Assembly: GCA_024278775.1 (NCBI GenBank)
Contig: JAJRSP010000244.1
Location: 1-12,586 of the forward strand
Reading direction: 5' to 3'
DNA: 12,586 nt
DNA from: Planctomycetota bacterium
GTDB lineage: Bacteria > Planctomycetota > Phycisphaerae > UBA1845
Position numbers and translations under genes: made by a program. Shown in pieces: positions 7,112 to 12,586 of the stretch. The notes beneath the pieces are model-generated. The model worked only from the letters and a program-made list of their open reading frames with translations. It made no database searches and had not been told where the DNA came from. Position 1 is the stretch's first letter, and every line of letters starts with the position of its first letter.

Positions 7112-8623
7112 ATGAATGCGCTGGCACCGGTCAAAACCGGCAACATCCAACTCAGTTTCTCCAAAGACCGCGTTGCGGCTACCGTTCGGCTCATCGACCC
7201 CAATAGCAAGAAAGCCCCCAAGCCGGAAGCCATCATCAATGCGCTGGAACGTGCCGGCGTCACCATCGACGATGAGATCAGGGCCCGTGTGGATCAGACG
7301 ATCGAGGATACGAAAAACGGCAAAGGACCCGTAGAACCCATGATCGTCGCCGAAGCTACGCGACCCATTCACGGAAAGAACGAGCAAATCGTTTGGGACG
7401 AAAGCCTGGAGGCTCAGCTTGGCGATTGGCAGGAGGAAATGCCCGCCGATGCTTACCCGGTGCAGGCCATTACAAGAGTGGAAGCGGGTCAGCGATTCGC
7501 CAGGATACAACCCGCCGTCTCACCCAAACCCGGTCGCGACCTGTTTGGCGAGGAAGTCCCGGCCAATGGCTCCGGCGAGCCACTCCAACTGGATCCGACG
7601 ATTCAACACGCAGAAGATGACCCGAGTGTGCTTGTCGCGGGCGTCTCCGGACAAGTCATTCAGGACGAACTCAATGTGCGTATCGAGCCGGTATACCTTA
7701 TCGACGGTGACATCGGATTGGAGACGGGGCATGTTCGAACGGCGGCTCCGATCTGGGTCGAGGGGCGGATATGCGATCGTTTTGCCGCGCAGTCCGACCA
7801 CCACATCACGACGACATCGGCCATCGAGTCCGCCCACGTCATGAGCCGGAGAAGCATCTACGTTCGTCGAGGCATCATCGGGCGGCAAAACGGTCTGGTG
7901 GACGCCGCAGAAGACATCGTCGCTAAGTTTGCCACCGACGCGTTTCTAAAAGCCGGTCGCGACATGGTGATCGGCAAGCAGGCCATGAACTCGCACCTTT
8001 GCGCCGGACGCCACCTGAGAGCGCCCGCCGCCGGCCTCATTGGCGGTTCGGCTTATATCAGGGAAACCATGCACGTCGCCAGTGTCGGTAGCGACGCCGA
8101 CATACCGACGCGGATCGTCTTGGGAGTTCGCACGGAAGTGGTCTTCCGGCTCACGACCGTGGCCAAACGAATTCGAGCGGCACGCGCGACGCTGCAGCGC
8201 ATCCAAGACCTCATCGATCTTTTAGAAGCCGGAAAGAGCAACCTGAACGTCGAGCAACGCCGTGTTCTCCGCGGCCTCGTAAGCCAAACGGAGGACGCCG
8301 AGCAGGCAATCACAGGCGATGAAAAGGAATACACCACTCTGCTCGATAATCTCTTTGCCGACGGACCTACGTCACTCCACGTTGAGAAGGTGATCAATCC
8401 CAAGACGACACTCTGCATCCGAGATCGCATGACCCGTTTCGATCGGGAGGTCCGTGGCCCGGTGAGCGTCGAACGACAGAAGATCAAAAACGCTACGGAA
8501 CTCGTTCTTCTCGACCCGAAGGGCATTGTGATAAGGCCTCTTCCGAGCGAACGTATCGACGCGGAGCAAGTGATCGAAGGCTTTGAGACGCCGGACTTCG
8601 AACGTGCGAAAGTGGAATCCTAA
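7112..8623 (+). CDS. FapA/DUF342 family protein
   Basis: A 503-residue member of the FapA (DUF342) family, described as flagellar assembly protein A; its biochemical role is poorly defined. The N-terminal part (about 1-190) ends in the family's VEAGQRFARIQPAVSPKPGRD and GEEVPANG pattern. From about 205 to 340 a repetitive glycine- and valine-rich stretch (GDIGLETGHV, VEGRICD, IYVRRGIIGRQNG, LKAGRDMVIGKQAMNS, AGLIGGSAYI) fits the right-handed beta-helix core. A helical, probably coiled-coil segment at about 345-420 follows, then a short beta C-terminus. No signal peptide or membrane segment is visible. ATG 7112 has GGAG 8 bases upstream; the frame opens earlier, at GTG 7064. No flagellar genes are in the window, so a flagellar role cannot be assumed. 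Confidence 0.85.
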   Translation: MNALAPVKTGNIQLSFSKDRVAATVRLIDPNSKKAPKPEAIINALERAGVTIDDEIRARVDQTIEDTKNGKGPVEPMIVAEATRPIHGKNEQIVWDESLEAQLGDWQEEMPADAYPVQAITRVEAGQRFARIQPAVSPKPGRDLFGEEVPANGSGEPLQLDPTIQHAEDDPSVLVAGVSGQVIQDELNVRIEPVYLIDGDIGLETGHVRTAAPIWVEGRICDRFAAQSDHHITTTSAIESAHVMSRRSIYVRRGIIGRQNGLVDAAEDIVAKFATDAFLKAGRDMVIGKQAMNSHLCAGRHLRAPAAGLIGGSAYIRETMHVASVGSDADIPTRIVLGVRTEVVFRLTTVAKRIRAARATLQRIQDLIDLLEAGKSNLNVEQRRVLRGLVSQTEDAEQAITGDEKEYTTLLDNLFADGPTSLHVEKVINPKTTLCIRDRMTRFDREVRGPVSVERQKIKNATELVLLDPKGIVIRPLPSERIDAEQVIEGFETPDFERAKVES

Positions 8624-8638
8624 CCGTCAGACGTGTAG

Positions 8639-8679
8639 GGCAGGTGGTTCTCCGGTCGAAGTCGGGCGGTTCACCTGCC
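8639..8679 (+). terminator. Inverted repeat after the FapA gene
   Basis: GGCAGGTG (8639-8646) and CACCTGCC (8672-8679) form a perfect 8-base-pair stem around a 25-base loop, 15 bases after the stop codon. There is no T run after it, so it is either a U-tract-less terminator or a 3' stabilising hairpin. Confidence 0.4.
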
Positions 8680-8909
8680 TCTCCCATGACGCTACCGGTC
8701 GATTGAAACCTACAGAGAAGGCCGGAACGTGATTGGAAAGGAAGGGAAAGCCTTTGCCTTGGGACGAAAGAACGACCGGCCCTACGAACCCGACCGCGCA
8801 GGGTGAACCCCACGCTTCCCGAATCCTCCCGATTGGAGCCGGTGCAAAAGCTCGCTATCATGCAACCCGCGCCGCGCGGTTGCGGCTTCTCCCTGCGGGA
8901 TGAAACTTT

Positions 8910-9845
8910 GTGACGGCTCCCCACACCGAATCTAACTCCGGATTTGAGATCCAACGCCTGTATCCGTCGGACGATGCCTACACCCCGGCCCTTCGGATGG
9001 TGCTACACGCCGCAGGCCCCACCGACGACCCGGTGACGCCGTTTCTCGAATCGATCGGTGGTGGCCCGGCCGCGCTCGACTTGGTGTTCGCCGCCCAGGA
9101 CGGCAGGGGTGTGGTGGGTGCCTGTGCCGCGGTCACATCCCCAGGACACTCCGCCTTGGTCCTGGTACCGGACCACGCCCCCGCAGAGGCCACTGCGGCC
9201 GTTCTGACGCATCAGGCGCGAACCGCGTGGGCGGAGGGGGTCCGACTCCTTGAAGTCCTTGTGACGCCCGGTGACAAGCGACACGCGCTTGTATTCGAGG
9301 CCGCAGGCTACCGCCGGCTCACATCGCTCATCTACATGCGAAGCCGGATCGACTCGACAGTTTTTCCCGAGGCTTCGAGCGGTGTTACTTGGAAGCATTT
9401 TTCACCGGCCAACCAGCCGTGGTTTGAACAGGCGATCGCGGAGTCCTACGAGCAAAGTCTTGACTGTCCGGAACTTAGCGACTTGAGAAGCACACAAGAT
9501 GCGATCGCCGGCCACCGCGCCACCGGGGACTTCGATCCTCAATTGTGGTGGGTCGCCATCCGAGACGGAAGTCCCGTGGGGCTTATCCTCTTGTCAAAAA
9601 TTCGGTATCGACCTGCGCTGGAGTTGGTGTATATGGGTGTCAGCCCATCCTCACGCGGTTCGGGAATAGGTAACGCTTTAATCGCCCGGGGTTTTCGGTG
9701 TGCGAGAACCGTGGGTGCCAACACATTGGCACTAGCAGTCGATCACCGAAACCGCCCGGCCTTACGGCTCTATCGGAGGTGGGGGTTTATCGAAGTGGGT
9801 TTGCGTGATGCCTGGATCGCAAGTCCAAGCGAAACCGAATCTTAG
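8910..9845 (+). CDS. GNAT-family N-acetyltransferase, tandem-domain
   Basis: A 311-residue protein of the Gcn5-related acetyltransferase fold, using acetyl-CoA or a similar donor. The second half (about 160-305) has the clear catalytic domain: ELVYMGVSPSSRGSGIG, with the acyl-CoA loop Arg249-Gly-Ser-Gly-Ile-Gly254, then LALAVDHRNRPALRLYRRWGFIEVG, the usual end of the fold. The first half (about 10-145) has a similar order (VVGACAAV, a beta-bulge, LLEVLVTPGDKRHALVFEAAGYRRL) without the Gly-rich loop, suggesting a degenerate first GNAT domain as in tandem enzymes such as mycothiol synthase. The substrate is unknown and no neighbour indicates it. The start is GTG 8910, with GGGA 9 bases upstream; no ATG lies near enough to compete. 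Confidence 0.85.
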   Translation: MTAPHTESNSGFEIQRLYPSDDAYTPALRMVLHAAGPTDDPVTPFLESIGGGPAALDLVFAAQDGRGVVGACAAVTSPGHSALVLVPDHAPAEATAAVLTHQARTAWAEGVRLLEVLVTPGDKRHALVFEAAGYRRLTSLIYMRSRIDSTVFPEASSGVTWKHFSPANQPWFEQAIAESYEQSLDCPELSDLRSTQDAIAGHRATGDFDPQLWWVAIRDGSPVGLILLSKIRYRPALELVYMGVSPSSRGSGIGNALIARGFRCARTVGANTLALAVDHRNRPALRLYRRWGFIEVGLRDAWIASPSETES

Positions 9846-9860
9846 CCTCGAAAAGCGATC

Positions 9861-9914
9861 CTATCTACACGATCTTGGGGGTTTCCCGGGTGAAGCGTAT
9901 CAACCTGTGGAAAG
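9861..9914. promoter_or_regulatory. Two weak DnaA-box-like nonamers
   Basis: CTATCTACA at 9861-9869 and, on the other strand, the complement of TGTGGAAAG at 9906-9914 each match seven of nine positions of TTATCCACA. They are opposed and lie upstream of dnaA, where autoregulatory boxes are common. Two 7/9 matches can occur by chance, and the second overlaps the terminator stem. Confidence 0.2.
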
Positions 9915-9934
9915 TTGGTCGGCCAATTTTTTTT
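9911..9934 (+). terminator. Intrinsic terminator of the GNAT gene
   Basis: TTGG (9915-9918), loop TCGG, CCAA (9923-9926), then eight T bases at 9927-9934. The stem can extend outward by pairing AAAG with the first four T bases, including one G-U. It lies about 65 bases after the GNAT stop and before the dnaA promoter, separating the two units. Confidence 0.5.
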
Positions 9935-10000
9935 CTTGCCCTAACTACTTGTACTAGAAAACGCGGCGCGCGTTGCGCCACATTTCATAAAGAAATAGTG

Positions 10001-10029
10001 TTGACGCGTTCGAAGTCACATGCTATTTT
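10001..10029 (+). promoter_or_regulatory. dnaA promoter (sigma-70 type)
   Basis: TTGACG at 10001-10006 (five of six matches), a spacer of exactly 17 bases, then TATTTT at 10024-10029 (four of six). It is the best promoter-like pair I found in the window and points into dnaA. Transcription would start near 10036, leaving a leader of about 148 bases. Confidence 0.6.
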
Positions 10030-10183
10030 CACGGGCATGAAAGGTCGCGTCGCGCGGCTCGACTTTTGCCCGGCAATCGCCGAACGCGCGGCGATAAGAA
10101 TTGTTGTTCTTTCCGTTTTTTTTGTTGATAGCACAACGCAGTAGTTGGCACGCTTTGGTTCCGGATGGAAGAAGGAGCTCACG

Positions 10184-11824
10184 GTGACGGTATGCGCTCA
10201 AGATCAGGTATCAAATCAGAATCAGGTATCGCAGGATTGGGTATCCCAATTGGAAACGCGTATCGCGGAGCGGCTCGGTCCGCAACGCTACAACGTATGG
10301 TTTAAAAACGCGACTCATTTCACTTTTACGGAGGATTACCTTCGTATCGCCTCGCCGAATCATTTTGTCGGCGAGTGGATCGAACGGCACTTCGCCGATG
10401 TCGTATCCGAGGTTGCGCGTGAGCTGACCGGCCGTGATTACACGCTGAGCTTTGCCATCGATCCGGATTTAGCACGCGGGCTTGGCAAAAAGCAGCCCGA
10501 CCGACAGCTTGAGTTCGCCAGGAACAATCCGGAGCGCATGGCCCGGGAGCACCGTCGCGGCAGCTCGGCGCTCGTCATGCCGCCGCTCAAAGGTCGTATG
10601 GAAGATTTCGTGGTCGGCGCTTCAAACCGCCTGGCCCACGCCGCGGCCCAAAGCGTGATCGACAACCCCGGCACGCAATACAACCCGCTGTTTATTCACG
10701 GCGGATGCGGGCTTGGCAAGACGCACCTCATGCACGCGATCTGCAACGGGCTTAGGGAGCGCGACGAACATCTGCGCTGGCGCTATGTCTCCGGTGAAGA
10801 GTTCATGAACGACTACGTCTACGCTATCAAGTCGCGTGAGATGCCGGCGTTTCATCAGCGCTACCGAAACCTCGACGCGCTGATTATCGACGACGTTCAT
10901 TTTCTCGCGAACAAGCGCTCCACCCAGGAGGAGTTCCTCCACACGGTCAAGGCGATCGACGCGGCCGGAAAACAGCTCGTGCTCGCTTCCGACGCGCCGC
11001 CCAAACTTATCGGCCATTTTTCCGAGTCGCTCGTCAGCCGGTTTCTCTCCGGCATGGTCGTGCGGATTGATTCTCCGGACCTGGAGGTTCGTGCCGGTGT
11101 CCTGCGTCGCCGCGCCGCCAAGCTCAAGGTGGAAATCAGCGAGCCGGTCATCATGCACATCGCGGAGCACTTCTGTGCCAACATCCGCGAGTTGGAAGGC
11201 GCGCTGTTGAAGGTGGTCGCGCTGGCCCAGGTGTCGGGAAGTCCGATCACGCTGTCGCTCGCCGAGCGGGCCATCAAAGACCTCATCCGCCAGACGGCTC
11301 CGGTCATCATGCTGTCGGATATCGAAAGCGTCGTGTCGATCTACTTCGGGCTGACCCCGGCCGACCTGCACACGTCGCGTAAGTCACGCACCATTGCCTT
11401 AGCCCGCGGCATCGCCATGTACCTCGCACGCAAGCACACGGACATGAGCTTCCCGGAGATTGGCCGCTTCATGGGCAACAAAAACCACTCGACCGTCATC
11501 CTGGCCAACCGCCGCATCTCCAAGGCGATGCAGGCCAACGAGACGGCCTCGTGGGTCACCCCCGAGGGTATGAAAAAGCGAAACCTGCCGACTCTGGTCG
11601 CGGAGCTGGAAGAGCAGTTCCTCGTGCAGACGGCCAACGCCAGACCCCAGCCGCAGGACGCGCGGGCACCACAAAACTCGCAACCGCAAAACGACCGGCC
11701 GCAAAACGGTCAGCCGCAAAACGGTCAGCCGCAAAACGGTCAGCCACAGGGCGTACCGCCGCAACCCGCGCCGCCCCAGACCGTACCGTTTCAGCCCGTA
11801 CCGCCTCCGGGTGTCACCGCGTAG
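10184..11824 (+). CDS. dnaA: Chromosomal replication initiator DnaA
   Basis: DnaA, 546 residues, the AAA+ ATPase that binds DnaA boxes and opens the replication origin. Domain I is at about 19-95 (LETRIAERLGPQRYNVWF). A short linker follows. The AAA+ core starts near 135 (MEDFVVGASNRLAHAAAQ), with Walker A GGCGLGKT at 173-180, Walker B IIDDVHFL (Asp236, Asp237), a TQEEFLHT block, and the arginine-finger region SRFLSG. Domain IV starts near 376 and ends in a helix-turn-helix with SFPEIGRFMGNKNHSTV; N434-H435 replaces the usual Asp-His. Residues from about 485 to 546 form an extra Pro/Gln/Asn-rich tail with PQNGQ repeats. GTG 10184 is chosen for AAGGAG 6 bases upstream; an in-frame TTG at 10145 has no such site. 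No dnaN, recF or gyrB lies beside it. Confidence 0.97.
   Translation: MTVCAQDQVSNQNQVSQDWVSQLETRIAERLGPQRYNVWFKNATHFTFTEDYLRIASPNHFVGEWIERHFADVVSEVARELTGRDYTLSFAIDPDLARGLGKKQPDRQLEFARNNPERMAREHRRGSSALVMPPLKGRMEDFVVGASNRLAHAAAQSVIDNPGTQYNPLFIHGGCGLGKTHLMHAICNGLRERDEHLRWRYVSGEEFMNDYVYAIKSREMPAFHQRYRNLDALIIDDVHFLANKRSTQEEFLHTVKAIDAAGKQLVLASDAPPKLIGHFSESLVSRFLSGMVVRIDSPDLEVRAGVLRRRAAKLKVEISEPVIMHIAEHFCANIRELEGALLKVVALAQVSGSPITLSLAERAIKDLIRQTAPVIMLSDIESVVSIYFGLTPADLHTSRKSRTIALARGIAMYLARKHTDMSFPEIGRFMGNKNHSTVILANRRISKAMQANETASWVTPEGMKKRNLPTLVAELEEQFLVQTANARPQPQDARAPQNSQPQNDRPQNGQPQNGQPQNGQPQGVPPQPAPPQTVPFQPVPPPGVTA
11669..11743 (+). repeat. 15-base tandem repeat in the dnaA tail
   Basis: Five consecutive 15-base units encoding PQNSQ, PQNDR and three PQNGQ. 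The last three units (11699-11713, 11714-11728, 11729-11743) are identical in DNA sequence, CCGCAAAACGGTCAG, which points to recent slippage or expansion. Confidence 0.9.
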
Positions 11825-11884
11825 CGTGCGGGCGAACAGAGGGATTGGCCGGTCCAACGGATGAAGCCGGCTTTTTCAAAGAAA

Positions 11885-11935
11885 CACGATGGATCGTGAG
11901 AAGGCTCCGGCGGCTTCGGCCTCCGGGGCCTTTGC
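11885..11935 (+). terminator. dnaA terminator with UUCG-capped hairpin
   Basis: A small perfect hairpin CACGAT-GG-ATCGTG (11885-11898) is followed by a long one at 11901-11932. The long hairpin has AAGGC/GCCTT, a T-G pair, CCGG/CCGG, one C-T mismatch, GGC/GCC and a TTCG tetraloop, then TTT overlapping its end. It lies 60-110 bases after the dnaA stop. The T run is short, but the stem is very stable. Confidence 0.6.
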
Positions 11936-12011
11936 CTTAGTGCGTCATGCCTGCCGCTGGATACCTGGTTAGCAATAGAGACCGAGCGCCCCGGTTACGG
12001 CGGGCCACCTG

Positions 12012-12308
12012 CTAATCGCCCATGAAAAAGTGGGGAATGTCGCGGAAACCGCTCAAAACGCGGACGATTTCGATCCCGTTTTGCATCGGACGATAGAAGA
12101 TGGCGTAATTCCCGACGGGGAAGCTCCGAAGCGATTCGCCGAGTTCATCTCGGGTGCGGCCAATGCCGGGTTGTGTGGTCAGCGCCTGAAACTTGCCCAC
12201 AAGATCGTCAATGAAACGATCGGCAGCGGTGACGTTATCCGAAGCGATGTAGAGCCAGATGTCATCCAGGTCTGAACGAGACTGAACGGAAAGGCGATAT
12301 CGGCTCAT
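12012..12308 (-). CDS. ParE/RelE-superfamily toxin
   Basis: A 98-residue type II toxin of the ParE/RelE superfamily. The helix RSDLDDIWLYIA (11-22) is followed by AADRFIDDLVGKFQAL, then QPGIGRTRDELGESLRSFPVGNYAIFYRP (46-74), and ends with IEIVRVLSGFRDIPHFF. These are the standard ParE blocks, with the conserved Gly-Arg, Leu-Arg-Ser, Tyr-x-Ile-Phe-Tyr and Val-x-x-Gly-x-Arg-Asp positions. ParE proteins generally poison DNA gyrase, whereas RelE relatives cut mRNA; the sequence favours ParE, but the target is inferred. The ATG overlaps the stop codon of the upstream antitoxin frame as ATGA, a typical coupled toxin-antitoxin operon. Placement directly after dnaA is convergent. Confidence 0.9.
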   Translation of the reverse strand: MSRYRLSVQSRSDLDDIWLYIASDNVTAADRFIDDLVGKFQALTTQPGIGRTRDELGESLRSFPVGNYAIFYRPMQNGIEIVRVLSGFRDIPHFFMGD

Positions 12309-12538
12309 GCCCGTGGTTTCTTCTTGGCGGCGAGGCGTTTGCGCCCTTTGGCTTTAACGTCGGCCGCAAGGGTCTTGAGCGACCGGTCGTCATACTCGCT
12401 CACTTCACCCCGCTGAAGCTGGTCGAGTCCGATGCTGACTTCTTTGCGAAGCGTGCCTAGTGCATCGCCACGCGAAAATGTGCGGGTTTTGGGTTCTTTG
12501 TTCCGATGTTTCCATGATGTGGAAGTCGAGTCATCAGA
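12305..12538 (-). CDS. ParD-like antitoxin, start not resolved
   Basis: The open frame directly upstream of the toxin encodes up to 77 residues after an in-frame stop at 12539-12541. Its core, LRKEVSIGLDQLQRGEVSEY, then DDRSLKTLAADVKAKG and a basic RKRLAAKKKPRA end, matches short ParD-type antitoxins (a Gly-Leu-x-x-Leu-x-x-Gly helix followed by Tyr-Asp). Its TGA overlaps the toxin ATG. The oddity is that the frame contains no ATG or TTG, and its only GTG falls inside the core (the V of GEVSEY), too late for a complete protein. An ATG in another frame (METSEQ) lies just upstream, which would fit a one-base frameshift. The gene may be broken, start at a rare codon, or carry a sequence error. 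The coordinates give the open frame, not a proven start. Confidence 0.6.
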   Translation of the reverse strand, partial: SDDSTSTSWKHRNKEPKTRTFSRGDALGTLRKEVSIGLDQLQRGEVSEYDDRSLKTLAADVKAKGRKRLAAKKKPRA

Positions 12539-12553
12539 TCATGGAGGATCGTT

Positions 12554-12586
12554 ATGGCAATTCGGTATAAGAAGTACATCATCCGC
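12554..12586 (+). CDS. Start of unidentified gene, cut by window edge
   Basis: Only 11 codons are present (MAIRYKKYIIR), so the product cannot be named. The support is a strong GGAGG ribosome binding site at 12543-12547, 6 bases before the ATG, and an uninterrupted frame to the edge. It is divergent from the antitoxin frame and would share its promoter region. Confidence 0.5.
   Translation, partial: MAIRYKKYIIR

Larger units (their letters stand above)
9846..10183. other. 338-base region upstream of dnaA
   Basis: No credible gene is visible. It holds the GNAT terminator, two weak DnaA-box-like sites, the dnaA promoter and a long dnaA leader. The leader contains a GC-rich part with a small CGGC/GCCG hairpin (10071-10082) and a T-rich part with eight T bases at 10116-10123. 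There is no cluster of good DnaA boxes, so an origin is not supported by this stretch alone. Confidence 0.7.

Noticed and set aside
6856..7266. N-terminal extension of the membrane protein
   Set aside because: Much of it overlaps the FapA gene on the other strand, and the residues look like the complement of non-coding DNA; AGGA before GTG 6855 fits better.
8624..8909. Small gene in the 286-base spacer before the GNAT gene
   Set aside because: Frames there are Arg/Ser-rich, lack ribosome binding sites and match no pattern. Only an inverted repeat at each end (8639-8679 and GCAACC/GGTTGC at 8862-8883) and a partial repeat word were seen.
9846..10183. Replication origin upstream of dnaA
   Set aside because: Only two 7/9 DnaA-box matches and no box cluster or clear AT-rich unwinding region; the T runs are better explained as terminator and leader.
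11825..12011. Origin or RNA gene in the spacer after dnaA
   Set aside because: The structure present is explained by a terminator; no DnaA boxes or tRNA-like fold were seen.
12372..12517. Separate small protein METSEQ... in the alternative minus frame
   Set aside because: Its later residues are Arg/His/Ser-rich and overlap the conserved antitoxin core in another frame; it is more useful as a hint of a frameshift than as a gene.

Overview
The window is high-GC bacterial chromosome with housekeeping genes on both strands, usually separated by intergenic spacers of 100 to 360 bases. The lineage is most likely Planctomycetota or a relative. That is inferred from the isolated dnaA with no dnaN, recF or gyrB next to it, a FapA/DUF342 protein away from any flagellar operon, an asparagine-histidine DNA-recognition motif in DnaA, and the style of intergenic repeats. 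No rRNA or other marker confirms it.

Left part (1-3524). An exported alkaline phosphatase runs off the left edge on the minus strand. RNase HI follows on the same strand. Diaminopimelate decarboxylase (lysA) is divergent from RNase HI across a 92-base spacer. The spacers between alkaline phosphatase and rnhA, and between lysA and the next gene, each hold two inverted copies of a 37-40 base hairpin repeat. These four copies are the most striking non-coding signal here. Their outer arms are conserved, while the inner stem differs in every copy and still pairs.

Middle (3525-8909). Acetyl-CoA synthetase (acs) and a guanine-deaminase-like nucleobase/nucleoside deaminase lie on the plus strand. 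A multi-pass membrane protein with SpoIIM-like features is convergent with the deaminase. A FapA/DUF342 protein is transcribed divergently from it. These appear to be separate transcription units and do not suggest a pathway cluster.

Right part (8910-12586). A tandem GNAT acetyltransferase ends at a probable intrinsic terminator. It is followed by a well-formed dnaA promoter, a leader of about 148 bases, and dnaA. This DnaA has an unusual proline/glutamine/asparagine repeat tail and a substituted DNA-recognition motif. A strong hairpin terminator with a UUCG loop follows dnaA. Beyond it, on the minus strand, is a ParD/ParE-type toxin-antitoxin pair with an ATGA overlap; the antitoxin frame has no normal start codon. 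A last gene with a strong ribosome binding site begins on the plus strand and leaves the window after 11 codons.

I did not find a complete undescribed multi-gene system. The best leads are the paired, covarying hairpin repeats, the modified DnaA, the antitoxin with no visible start, and the SpoIIM-like membrane protein.
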